Position numbers and translations under genes: made by a program
Assembly (NCBI RefSeq): GCF_001431535.1
Contig: NZ_LDJK01000096.1
Span: 1-41,429 of the forward strand
Source of the DNA: Stenotrophomonas chelatiphaga
Lineage (GTDB): Bacteria > Pseudomonadota > Gammaproteobacteria > Xanthomonadales > Xanthomonadaceae
Reading direction: 5' to 3'
Length of the DNA stretch: 41,429 bases
Shown: piece by piece, positions 1 to 7,135 of the stretch
Position numbering within the stretch: position 1 is the stretch's first letter
Layout: every line of letters starts with the position of its first letter
Notes under the pieces: generated by a model
Databases searched by the model: none
Told to the model about the DNA's origin: nothing
What the model saw: the letters and a program-made list of their open reading frames with translations, nothing else

Positions 1-323
1 CCGGTCTGCCCGGCCACCGTCACCACATCGCCCACGCGGAACGGTCGCAGCGTTACCAGCATCACCCCGGAGGCGATGTTGGACAGCGAATCCTTCAATG
101 CCAGGCCGATCGCCAGGCCGGCGGTACCCAGCACCGCCAACAGCGGGGAGATCGCCACGCTGGGCGTGCCGATCTCCCCGCTGTTGGCGGTGCTGGGTAC
201 CGCCGGCCTGGCGATCGGCCTGGCATTGAAGGATTCGCTGTCCAACATCGCCTCCGGGGTGATGCTGGTAACGCTGCGACCGTTCCGCGTGGGCGATGTG
301 GTGACGGTGGCCGGGCAGACCGG
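1..323. repeat. Near-perfect 323-bp palindrome at the window edge, probable assembly fold-back
   Basis: Bases 1-154 are the exact reverse complement of 170-323, by base-by-base pairing about a centre at 162. Only the 15 bases in between are unpaired, and part of those also pair. The right arm codes for the conserved MscS pore-lining segment, whereas the left arm read forward gives a meaningless N-terminus. A 154-bp perfect inverted repeat inside a conserved gene is not expected biologically, and it lies exactly at the window start. I infer an artefact at a contig end. A true inversion cannot be excluded from sequence alone. Confidence 0.9.
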
Positions 324-798
324 CACCGTGCGTGACGTGCGCATCTTCCAGACCGTGATCACCGGCGCCGACAACCAGCACACCACCATCCCCAATACAC
401 TGATCACCGCCGCGCCGATCATCAACCTCACCGCCGAGCCGACGCGCCGCGTGGAACTGGTCATCGGCATCGGCTACGAGGACGACATCCAGCTGGCGCG
501 CGATACCGCGCTGGCCATCATGAAGGCCGACAAGCGCGTGCTGGCCACGCCGGCGCCGGACGTGGTGGTCTACGAACTGGGGGCGCATTCGATCAACCTG
601 GGCATCCGCTGCTACGTCAACGCCGCCGACCACTTCGGCACCAAGGTGACCCTGCTGGAGCAGCTGAAGCTGGGCTACGACAAGGCGGGCATCAACATCC
701 CGTACCCGCAGCAGGACATGCACCTGTACCTGCACGGCAAGGACGGCAGCGTCACCAGCGCCGACGCCCTGGTGCGCGACCCGCGCTGCCCCCGGTAG
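154..798 (+). CDS. Mechanosensitive channel, MscS family (5' end missing)
   Basis: This is the C-terminal ~214 residues of a small-conductance mechanosensitive channel, an inner-membrane pore that opens under osmotic downshock. The visible part starts at the end of the pore-lining TM3 helix (Ala/Gly-rich AVLGTAGLAIGLALKDSL). It continues into the beta domain (PFRVGDVV, GTVRDV, TIPNTLI) and the mixed alpha/beta cytoplasmic domain, as in MscS. An ATG at position 76 is in frame, but it lies in the inverted artefact arm and should not be used as a start. The stop codon TAG at 796-798 is supplied by the GTAG head of a SMAG-type repeat that begins at the gene's end. Homologues are usually 270 residues or longer, so TM1, TM2 and the native start are missing here. 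Confidence 0.88.
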   Translation, partial: ATLGVPISPLLAVLGTAGLAIGLALKDSLSNIASGVMLVTLRPFRVGDVVTVAGQTGTVRDVRIFQTVITGADNQHTTIPNTLITAAPIINLTAEPTRRVELVIGIGYEDDIQLARDTALAIMKADKRVLATPAPDVVVYELGAHSINLGIRCYVNAADHFGTKVTLLEQLKLGYDKAGINIPYPQQDMHLYLHGKDGSVTSADALVRDPRCPR

Positions 799-862
799 TG
801 ACGGCCGCTGGCCGTCATGCCCCTGCCCTTGCCGTTGGCGGGTGACGACCGTTGGTCGTCAC
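794..862. repeat. Pair of SMAG/REP-like palindromes between mscS and the OYE gene
   Basis: Two imperfect copies of the same short palindrome lie between convergent genes. The first has stem TGACGGCC (799-806) and GGCCGTCA (810-817) and is preceded by GTAG. The second has stem GTGACGACC (842-850) and GGTCGTCAC (854-862). The second copy with its right flank (cgcttct) recurs at 26368-26388, showing that this is a dispersed family. Such elements at gene ends commonly form stable RNA hairpins at mRNA 3' ends. Confidence 0.8.
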
Positions 863-872
863 GCTTCTGCTC

Positions 873-1985
873 CTATGCTTCTTCCGTTTCCAGCACCGGA
901 TAATCGATGAACCCTTCCGCCCCGCCACCAAAGTACGTGGCGCGGTCCGGCTCATTCAACGCAGCGCCGGCCTGCAGGCGCTGCGGCAGGTCAGGATTGG
1001 CGATGAACGGCCGGCCGAAGCCGATCAGGTCCGCCCAGCCCTTCTCCAACGCTTCTTCGGCGCGCGCCACGGTGTACTTCCCCGCATAGATCAACGTGCC
1101 GCGGTAGATGATCCGCAACGCCTCCTTGAAGGCCACCGGCATCACCGGCGCATCCTCCCAGTCGGCCTCGGCGATGTGCAGGTAGCCCACGCCCAGCTGG
1201 TCCAGTACGTGCGCGGCGGCAAGATAGGTGGCCTGCGGCGTGTCATCCACTGCGCCCTGCAGCGTGGTCAGCGGCGCCAGCCGCACCCCTACCCGCTCGC
1301 CGCCGGCCACCTCGACCACCGCCGCCACCACTTCGCGCAGGAAGCGCAGGCGGTTGGCCAGCGCGCCACCGTAACCATCGGTACGCTGGTTGGCCTGCGA
1401 ATCGATGAACTGGTTGATCAGATACCCGTTGGCACCGTGCAGCTCCACCCCATCAAAGCCGGCGGCCAAAGCATTGCGGGTGGCCTGCGCATACTCGGCG
1501 ACGATGCCCGGGATCTCTCCCTCCGAAAGCGCCCGCGGCATCGAATGCTGGATCATCTCGCCCACCCCGGACTGCGGACCCGCACCGGTGGGATCGACGA
1601 ACACCTTCACTCCCTCGGCCTGCAGCGCGGACGACGAAACCGGTGCGGCATTATCCGGCTGCAGGGCCACGTGGGAGACCCGTCCCACGTGCCACAGCTG
1701 GGCGAAGATGCGCCCGCCCGCAGCATGCACCGCGTCCGTGACCGCGCGCCAGCCTTCGATCTGCGCGGGGCTGTGGATGCCCGGCGTCCACGCATACCCC
1801 TGGCCCTGCGGGCTGATCTGGGTGCCTTCGCTGACGATCAGCCCGGCCGAGGCCCGCTGTGCGTAATACGTGGCCATGGCCGCGGTGGCCACGTTGCCTT
1901 CGGCGGCCCGCGAGCGGGTCATCGGCGGCATCACGATACGGTTGGCCAGCCGCAGCGGACCCAGGGAATACGGGGAGAACAGCAT
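873..1985 (-). CDS. Old Yellow Enzyme family alkene reductase (N-ethylmaleimide reductase-like)
   Basis: This is a 370-residue FMN-dependent NAD(P)H ene-reductase of the NemA/OYE family. It reduces activated C=C bonds of electrophiles such as maleimides and enones, and sometimes nitro compounds, in the cytoplasm. The TIM barrel begins LFSPYSLGPLRLANRIVMPP, with the early TRSRA motif. The substrate-binding pair is visible in HGANGYLINQF (His183, Asn186). FMN phosphate-binding segments lie near the C-terminus (YAGKYT, DLIGFGRPFIANPDL). I chose the ATG at 1985, preceded by AAGGA with a 6-base spacer; the longer upstream frame has no family similarity. The gene stands alone and its 3' end faces mscS. 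Without a substrate clue the nemA name is only a family assignment. Confidence 0.9.
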   Translation of the reverse strand: MLFSPYSLGPLRLANRIVMPPMTRSRAAEGNVATAAMATYYAQRASAGLIVSEGTQISPQGQGYAWTPGIHSPAQIEGWRAVTDAVHAAGGRIFAQLWHVGRVSHVALQPDNAAPVSSSALQAEGVKVFVDPTGAGPQSGVGEMIQHSMPRALSEGEIPGIVAEYAQATRNALAAGFDGVELHGANGYLINQFIDSQANQRTDGYGGALANRLRFLREVVAAVVEVAGGERVGVRLAPLTTLQGAVDDTPQATYLAAAHVLDQLGVGYLHIAEADWEDAPVMPVAFKEALRIIYRGTLIYAGKYTVARAEEALEKGWADLIGFGRPFIANPDLPQRLQAGAALNEPDRATYFGGGAEGFIDYPVLETEEA

Positions 1986-2117
1986 GGAAATTCCTTGCGC
2001 GATGATCAGGCAACAAGGATGGGGGCCGGCCGCCACCGCTTACAGACCCGGCCGGGCAATACAGTTGTGCCTGTGGCGCAACGATCAGCGCGACGGCGAC
2101 GCAGCAGCGCCGCTCCG

Positions 2118-2966
2118 TCAGCCCTGGGCGATGCGCTGGTAACAGGCCTGCACCACGTCCTCGCCGTATTTGCGCTCCAGCCGGCGCACGATGAAATGGC
2201 CGCGCGCCACGTCCTGGTAGTAGTCGGTGAACATGGTGTTCAACGCCGCACCGGTGGCCGCGCCGACGATCGGCACCGCCTGCGCGGCGAACTTCTCGGT
2301 GATCACCACGCCGAACCGCCCGGCCACTTTCTCCACCAGCTTGGCCAGCAGTTTGCCGGCCTCCTTCGGCGCCACGCCGAGGGTCAGGTTGCGGCCGGTC
2401 ACCACCCGCCCGGCCAGCTCGGCCGACAGGTGCCGCACCACGTCGGCGGTGAAGCCGCGCGCGAGGTAATAGCCGGTTTCACTGGCATCATCGCTCTTGG
2501 CGTTGCCGCCCAGCGCGAACACTTCCAGGCAGGCCTGGCGGGTGGACATGTCGGCCAGGTCGAAGCCCTCGCTGCGGGCTACGTCGGCCACCGCGCGCAT
2601 CATGATGGTGGTGGACACCGGCAGTTCGATCAGCAGCGCGGCGAAACCAAACGCCCCGCCGACCGCACCGGAGGTGGCCGCTGCCAGCTTGTGCCAGCGC
2701 GTGGAGGCGGACTTGCCCGGCGTGTTGTCCATGCTCATCAACGCGCCCTGCACCGCCTTGTACAGCGCGGCCTGCACGGCGCCATGGATGCGGCTGGACA
2801 CCGCGGTGGGCAGCCGGCTCACCGCGAACTCCAGCGGTGTGCCGACCAGGTTGGCCATGCGCGCGGTGATGGTCGGCGCCTCCAGCAGGCTTACGGCGCG
2901 CTGCAGGTCAGCCCAGTCCTGGGGCTGATGGGCGATGTCACGGGGAAGCAGGATCGGCTCGTTCAT
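2118..2966 (-). CDS. EcsC family protein
   Basis: This 282-residue protein resembles the EcsC family, named after the third gene of the Bacillus ecs ABC-transporter locus; its biochemical role is not established. Visible features are a hydrophobic central stretch (AATSGAVGGAFGFAALLIELPVSTTIMMRAVADVA), the typical ALGG segment after it, and a second glycine-rich hydrophobic region (AVPIVGAATGAALNTMFTDYYQDVARGHFIVRRLE) near the C-terminus. No ABC-transporter genes are nearby, so a link to the Ecs transporter is not supported here. The gene runs in the same direction as the OYE gene but is separated by more than 130 bases and is probably transcribed alone. Confidence 0.82.
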   Translation of the reverse strand: MNEPILLPRDIAHQPQDWADLQRAVSLLEAPTITARMANLVGTPLEFAVSRLPTAVSSRIHGAVQAALYKAVQGALMSMDNTPGKSASTRWHKLAAATSGAVGGAFGFAALLIELPVSTTIMMRAVADVARSEGFDLADMSTRQACLEVFALGGNAKSDDASETGYYLARGFTADVVRHLSAELAGRVVTGRNLTLGVAPKEAGKLLAKLVEKVAGRFGVVITEKFAAQAVPIVGAATGAALNTMFTDYYQDVARGHFIVRRLERKYGEDVVQACYQRIAQG

Positions 2967-2998
2967 CGCCTGATCTTAGCGCCGGGGAGTTGAACGGC

Positions 2999-3125
2999 CG
3001 GGTGACGACCCGTGCCCCGGGAGGTGACGGCCAACGGTCGTCACGCTCCTCAGCTCCATTGCACTATGAACAGTCACGGCCAACGGTCGTCACCCACCGC
3101 GGTTGACGGCCAGCGGCCGTCACTA
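2999..3125. repeat. Cluster of three SMAG/REP-like palindromes
   Basis: Three related palindromes fill the gap between the EcsC and orn genes: about 3024-3044 (GTGACGGCC...GGTCGTCAC), 3073-3093 and 3103-3123 (TTGACGGCCAGCGGCCGTCA), plus a degenerate head at 2999-3012. They are the same family as the elements at 799-862, 4888-4906 and 26368-26388. No gene is seen in this interval. Confidence 0.8.
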
Positions 3126-3129
3126 CCCT

Positions 3130-3699
3130 TCAGTCGGGCAGGCCAGCCAGGGTACCCATGAACTGCCGGTAGTGCTTCAGTTCGTTGATCGAATCATGCA
3201 CATCGCTCAGCGCGGTGTGGTTGCTGTTCTTGCCCACCCCGGCAGCCACCGTCGGGGCCCAGCGCTTGGCCAGCTCCTTGATGGTGGACACGTCCAGGTT
3301 GCGGTAGTGGAAATACTTCTCCAGCCGCGGCATTTCACGATGCAGGAACCGGCGGTCCTGGCAGATCGAGTTGCCGCACATCGGCGAGGCTCCCGCGCCG
3401 ATCCATTCGGCCAGGAAGTTCACCGTGGCCGCTTCGGCCTGGCCCAGACTGACCTGGCTGTCGACCACGCGCTGCCACAGGCCCGAGCGACGGTGCTGGT
3501 TGCGGTTCCACTCATCCATCGCCTCCAGCCGCTCCACCGCGTGGTGGATGGCGAACTCCGGGCCTTCGGCAAGCACGTTGAGCTGGGCATCGGTGACCAC
3601 CGTGGCGATTTCGATGATGGAATCGTTGTCGGTGTCCAACCCGGTCATTTCCAGGTCGATCCAGATCAGTCGGTCATTGCCCGCGCCGGTGTCGGCCAT
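3130..3699 (-). CDS. orn: Oligoribonuclease
   Basis: This 189-residue cytoplasmic 3'-5' exoribonuclease of the DEDDh family degrades 2-5 nt RNAs to mononucleotides and also pGpG, so it completes c-di-GMP turnover. The catalytic residues are visible: Asp15 and Glu17 in [11 protein letters not shown], Asp115 in [10 protein letters not shown], His161 and Asp166 in [18 protein letters not shown]. Length matches the usual ~180 residues. The start at 3699 is chosen because GAGGAAA lies just upstream and the protein then begins just before the [12 protein letters not shown] block. It lies downstream of tadA on the same strand with a 67-base gap. Confidence 0.96.
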   Translation of the reverse strand: MADTGAGNDRLIWIDLEMTGLDTDNDSIIEIATVVTDAQLNVLAEGPEFAIHHAVERLEAMDEWNRNQHRRSGLWQRVVDSQVSLGQAEAATVNFLAEWIGAGASPMCGNSICQDRRFLHREMPRLEKYFHYRNLDVSTIKELAKRWAPTVAAGVGKNSNHTALSDVHDSINELKHYRQFMGTLAGLPD

Positions 3700-3766
3700 C
3701 GTGTTTCCTCGCTGTGGGCGGGCCGCGGCCTCGCCATGAATGGATGCGGCCATGATACCGCGCCGT

Positions 3767-4288
3767 TCAGCCCTCGTCGGTGGCCGGCGCATCCAATGAC
3801 AGCAGCGGGCGGCCGCGCTTGGCGCGGAAATAATTGGTCAGCCGGGTGCTCGCCTCGCGTGCCAGCACGCCGCCATGGATGTCCACCCGGTGGTTGTGGC
3901 GCGCGTCGCCGAGCAGGTCGAACACGCTGCCACAGGCGCCGGTCTTCGGGTCGGTGGCCGCATACACCAGCCGGGCCACGCGCGCGTGCACGATCGCCAT
4001 CGCGCACATCGCACAGGGCTCCAGGGTGACGTACAGCGTGCTGCCCATCAGCCTGTGGTTCTGCAGTGCCCTGCCCGCCCGCCGCATCGCCACGATCTCA
4101 GCATGCGCGCTGGGGTCATGCTCGGCGATGTTGAGATTCCAGCCTTCGCCCAGCACCTCACCGTCCGCACTGACCAGTACCGCACCGACCGGGATCTCGT
4201 TGAACTCGCGCTGCGCGCGCTCGGCCAGCGCCAGTGCGTGGCGCATCCAGTGTTCGTCGGCATCGTGGACCGGCAGCGCGTCAGACAT
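3767..4288 (-). CDS. tadA: tRNA-specific adenosine deaminase TadA
   Basis: This 173-residue zinc enzyme deaminates A34 to inosine in the anticodon of tRNA-Arg(ACG), an essential wobble modification. The catalytic HAE motif ([14 protein letters not shown]), with the proton-shuttling glutamate, and the zinc-binding PCAMC motif ([17 protein letters not shown]) are both present. [11 protein letters not shown] and [14 protein letters not shown] are also typical of TadA. The ATG at 4288 overlaps the end of the mntR-like gene by 8 bases, suggesting translational coupling. The longer upstream reading frame is only the mntR region read out of frame. Confidence 0.96.
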   Translation of the reverse strand: MSDALPVHDADEHWMRHALALAERAQREFNEIPVGAVLVSADGEVLGEGWNLNIAEHDPSAHAEIVAMRRAGRALQNHRLMGSTLYVTLEPCAMCAMAIVHARVARLVYAATDPKTGACGSVFDLLGDARHNHRVDIHGGVLAREASTRLTNYFRAKRGRPLLSLDAPATDEG

Positions 4289-4736
4289 GCGGCGCCGCCT
4301 TGGCCAGGAAGGCCTCGAACGCGGCCAACGTCGCTTCGCTGACATGGTGCTCGATGCCCTCGGCATCGCGCCGCGCCGAATCGGCATCCACGCCGAGCGC
4401 CAGCAGGAACCGCTCCACGGTCTGGTGGCGGGCGCGTACATCGCGCGCCAGCTGTTCGCCGGCCGGGGTCAGGAACACGCCGCGGTACGGGCGCTGGATC
4501 GCCCAGCCTTCCTTGACCAGCCGCTTCAGCGCCTTGGCGACCGTCGGCTGCGCCACCCCGAGGCGGCTGGCGATGTCCACCTGACGCGCCTCGCGACCGT
4601 CGGCAATCAGGTCGGCGATCAGCTCCACGTAGTCCTCCACCAGCTCGGACCGGCGCGCTTCACGCACCTGCGCGAAGCCCTCCATGTGGACCTGGGTGGC
4701 GGGCAGGACGGACTTCGGGCGGGTGCTGTCTGGCAT
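4281..4736 (-). CDS. mntR: Manganese-responsive DtxR/MntR family transcriptional regulator
   Basis: This 151-residue metal-sensing repressor is of the MntR type. The winged helix-turn-helix lies at about residues 45-100 ([28 protein letters not shown]). It is followed by the short DtxR dimerisation/metal domain ([43 protein letters not shown]) with His and Glu ligands, and there is no SH3-like C-terminal domain. This matches MntR, which controls Mn uptake and efflux; no mntH or mntP gene is in the window. The ATG at 4736 has no Shine-Dalgarno sequence but lies immediately after a TACAAT box, suggesting a leaderless mRNA. tadA overlaps its 3' end. Confidence 0.88.
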   Translation of the reverse strand: MPDSTRPKSVLPATQVHMEGFAQVREARRSELVEDYVELIADLIADGREARQVDIASRLGVAQPTVAKALKRLVKEGWAIQRPYRGVFLTPAGEQLARDVRARHQTVERFLLALGVDADSARRDAEGIEHHVSEATLAAFEAFLAKAAPHV

Positions 4737-4742
4737 GCGGGT

Positions 4743-4748
4743 ATTGTA
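4743..4748 (-). promoter_or_regulatory. Candidate -10 box of a leaderless mntR transcript
   Basis: TACAAT on the minus strand ends 7 bases before the A of the mntR ATG, the usual distance to a transcription start. There is no ribosome binding site in between. I saw no convincing -35 element. Confidence 0.4.
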
Positions 4749-4768
4749 CGCGGGCGCCGGAAACCATC

Positions 4769-4906
4769 GGTAGCGCCGAAGGCAGCAGCAGGAGCCGCAG
4801 CCAACGTCGCTTGCAACGGCCCGCAGGGTGCCGGTCAGGACGACCGGCATCGCCATGCTCGGCGAGCGCAGCGGAGGGCATCCACCATGACGGCCAGCGG
4901 CCGTCA
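4769..4906. repeat. Degenerate SMAG head and a REP-like palindrome
   Basis: A GTAGCGCCGA head starts at 4769, and a matching GCTCGGCG lies at about 4857. A complete palindrome TGACGGCC-AGC-GGCCGTCA occupies 4888-4906. They lie between the 3' end of the methyltransferase gene (4963) and the start of mntR (4736). No gene is seen in this gap. Confidence 0.65.
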
Positions 4907-4962
4907 CTACCGCGAACTGGCAGCCGTCGTTGCCTCGCCGCCCCCGCACGGCCGGATGTGGT

Positions 4963-6117
4963 TCACCGCTTGTCCAAAAGGTACAGGAACTCGGTTACAT
5001 GGGTGTCCCGGGCACCCAGGTTCCGGCTGCCGCGGAAGGTGTTGTAGCGCGTGTCCATCACGCTCAGCGCGCCCATCGCCTCAAGCCCGGCAACGAAGCG
5101 TTCGTGGCTGATGAAGCCTTCGGAGTTGTACGAGATCAGCACGAAACGGGCGCGCACCTGCGCCACCGCATCGAACAGTGCGGCCTCGGCCAGCCGGGCC
5201 TTGTTGTAGTCCGAACGGTTCCAGTCGCTGGGAATGCCCGACACCCGGCTGACCTGCGACGGCCGCTGGTAATCGCACAGCAGGTTCAACATGAAGTAAT
5301 TCGAACCATACGGATGCTCGTTGTAGGGCGGATCGAAGTACGCCACGTCCACCACGTCCAGTTCACGCACCAGTGCATTGGCATCGCGACGGTGCAGCTG
5401 CACATCACAGGCGAAGCGACTGAACACCGGCGCCTGCACCTCGATCGGGCGCAGGATGCGCGACAGCGCGTTGCGAGCGGTACCACCGAACTGGCCGACG
5501 CCTTCGCGGTTCTTGTGGAAGCCTTTGAATACGCCCGAAGTGTTGGTATACATCGACGCCTGCGCCAGCACCGGCGCGAGCAGGAACGGCCGCAGGTCGA
5601 CCGGCGTATCCACCAGCACCTGGCAGAAGGTATCCAGGAACATCGCGTTGCGCCGCGTATAGAACACCCGCTCACCGGGCTGGATGTCATCGTCGTCCAG
5701 CGGCGCATACAGTTCACACAGGAAGCCCGGCGCCAGTTCGCGCTGCACCCGCCGTGCAACGTGGGCCAGCGCTTCCTCCAGCGCCCGCGTATCCACGTCC
5801 GCCACGTTGGCCTGGTAACAGCGGTTGCCGACCTCGCTGTAGCGCTCCAGGTCATTGCAGTGCAGACGCGCGGCATGCCGGCGGGCCAGCCGTGCGACCA
5901 CGCCGGAGCCGGAAAACAGGTCCAAAAAATCGATCCGCGTCTTGCCCAGGCAGTCCTTGGCATGGGCGATGCCGGCCTCCACGAACGGCAGCAGGGCGCG
6001 CTTGTTGCCGATATAGGTGATCAGCTGGCTGCGCAGGTAAGCCGCGTGCTCGGCAGGCACGGAGTCAGTGGAATCTTCCTGCGAATTCAATCGGTTCCCC
6101 TGATCACATGATGGCAT
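4963..6117 (-). CDS. D12-class adenine-specific DNA methyltransferase
   Basis: This 384-residue protein resembles N6-adenine methyltransferases of the D12 (Dam-like) class. The target-recognition start [11 protein letters not shown] is typical (usual form YxGsKrkl). The AdoMet-binding motif I is [13 protein letters not shown] and the catalytic motif IV is [16 protein letters not shown]-terminal [11 protein letters not shown] block resembles motif VI and later elements of the class. I chose the ATG at 6117 with GGGGAA upstream; the much longer upstream frame runs antisense into the immunity gene and is not real. No restriction endonuclease or specificity subunit is adjacent, so it looks like an orphan methyltransferase that could act in gene regulation, mismatch marking or protection. 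Recognition sequence unknown. Confidence 0.88.
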   Translation of the reverse strand: MPSCDQGNRLNSQEDSTDSVPAEHAAYLRSQLITYIGNKRALLPFVEAGIAHAKDCLGKTRIDFLDLFSGSGVVARLARRHAARLHCNDLERYSEVGNRCYQANVADVDTRALEEALAHVARRVQRELAPGFLCELYAPLDDDDIQPGERVFYTRRNAMFLDTFCQVLVDTPVDLRPFLLAPVLAQASMYTNTSGVFKGFHKNREGVGQFGGTARNALSRILRPIEVQAPVFSRFACDVQLHRRDANALVRELDVVDVAYFDPPYNEHPYGSNYFMLNLLCDYQRPSQVSRVSGIPSDWNRSDYNKARLAEAALFDAVAQVRARFVLISYNSEGFISHERFVAGLEAMGALSVMDTRYNTFRGSRNLGARDTHVTEFLYLLDKR

Positions 6118-6484
6118 TCGAAATTCCCCGCCATGGTAGCGCCGAGCCGCGCTTGGCGGGTATGCAGTGCGGTCTATCACGCCTGGGATCAGGCGTTTCC
6201 GCCTAGCGTTGCGCGGCGCCACCGATGTGATCCCGTTACCCGCGCGCCAACGTTTTGACGCAAACGAAACGTCGAACTGGTAAAAAGGAGGTCTATTCGT
6301 CACGAATCGAGCACATGTCGCCAAGGAACGGAGACAACACCGCGGCCCACGCACACCGGTTCGAGCCCCAGGCTCCCGCACGCGTGCCCTGCCCTGCGCC
6401 CTTCGGCGGCATGCTCGATCGCTTGCGCGACCCGGCATGACTGCACCGACTTCCCCCTTTCCACCCGCAGCCAGGAGGCCCTCC
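6118..6484. other. Intergenic region with effector-module promoter and a half SMAG element
   Basis: This ~370-base gap separates divergent genes. It holds a SMAG-type half element (GGTAGCGCCGAGCC..., 6135-6160), a candidate promoter at 6255-6283, and an isolated AAAAAGGAGG at 6283-6292 with no start codon at usable distance. A 41-codon frame from an ATG at 6314 ends in ATGA at 6437-6440, but it has no ribosome binding site and I do not call it a gene. Confidence 0.5.
6255..6283 (+). promoter_or_regulatory. Candidate promoter of the effector/immunity tandem array
   Basis: TTGACG (6255-6260), a 17-base spacer and TGGTAA (6278-6283) fit a sigma70 promoter with a good -35 and weak -10. The 8-mer TTGACGCA at the -35 also occurs at the -35 position of the candidate virB7 promoter (24503-24510, minus strand). 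This would allow effectors and apparatus to share control, which is inference. Confidence 0.4.
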
Positions 6485-7135
6485 GTGCGCCGAACGTTTC
6501 TGCCGTGCGCTGCCCTGCTCCTCCTCACCGCCTGCCATCCGGAGAACGCCATGAACCAGGAAATCACCACCGCCGAACAGGACGTCGAGAACGGCGGCCG
6601 CGGCCTGGCCAAGCTCAATCCCAGCCCGCGCCAGGCATTCGAGCTGGTGCTGAGCATCGCCGATGCCCCCGGTGCATTCGCCGTGGTGGAAGGGGTGGCG
6701 CAGTACGACGTGACCAATGAGCAGGAGTGCGGCCGCATCATTCCCGCCACCGGCATGGCCGCGCGCATCACCAGCCAGGAGCCGGTGCAGCTGAAGAAGG
6801 TGTCCGATACCGAGTATCGCGGCACGGTCTACCTGGACCGCATGCTGGATGAGGATTACTACGGCCGCGGTGTCTGCACGTGGTCCTTCAGTGGAGCCGG
6901 TGCGATGTTGAAAGCCACCGGGGCCGACGGCGAAACCCGCTTCACCTCGTTCATCCAGGCCGATCAGTTCATCGCCGGCAAGGCGCTCACCCGGCATTAC
7001 CCGAATCGCGACTACCCGCGCGTGGAGTCGGTGCCGGACTTCGGCCAGGCCGGCCACGAAGACCCGACCCGGTTCCGCCCGGAACTGCAGGATGCGCTGT
7101 TCACCGCGACCCTGACCGCCTATGAGGTGCGCTGA
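6485..7135 (+). CDS. Periplasmic immunity lipoprotein of the first lipase effector (X-Tfi)
   Basis: This 216-residue predicted lipoprotein has an N-terminus RRTFLPCAALLLLTAC that is a short signal peptide ending in a lipobox (LTAC), so Cys17 would be lipidated. I chose the GTG at 6485 because AGGAGG lies 6 bases upstream and the lipobox then falls at the right distance; the paralogue at 8525 has the same arrangement. The in-frame ATG at 6437 would put a polar, Pro-rich stretch before the signal peptide. The mature part has no family I recognise. Its stop overlaps the effector start (TGATG), the usual order and spacing of an immunity gene for a toxin acting in the periplasm. The immunity role is inferred from this position, the lipoprotein signal and the duplication of the pair. 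Confidence 0.82.
   Translation: MRRTFLPCAALLLLTACHPENAMNQEITTAEQDVENGGRGLAKLNPSPRQAFELVLSIADAPGAFAVVEGVAQYDVTNEQECGRIIPATGMAARITSQEPVQLKKVSDTEYRGTVYLDRMLDEDYYGRGVCTWSFSGAGAMLKATGADGETRFTSFIQADQFIAGKALTRHYPNRDYPRVESVPDFGQAGHEDPTRFRPELQDALFTATLTAYEVR

Noticed and set aside
852..2993. 713-codon plus-strand open frame opposite the OYE and EcsC genes
   Set aside because: It is antisense to two well-recognised proteins, rich in Arg/His/Gly as usual for GC-rich shadow frames, and has no family similarity.
6314..6440. Possible leader peptide ending in ATGA before the first immunity gene
   Set aside because: It has no ribosome binding site, and the immunity gene most likely starts at GTG 6485, so the overlap is not meaningful.
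6118..6825. N-terminal extension of the methyltransferase frame (236 extra codons)
   Set aside because: It crosses the promoter region and runs antisense through the immunity gene. The internal ATG at 6117 has a ribosome binding site and matches family length.
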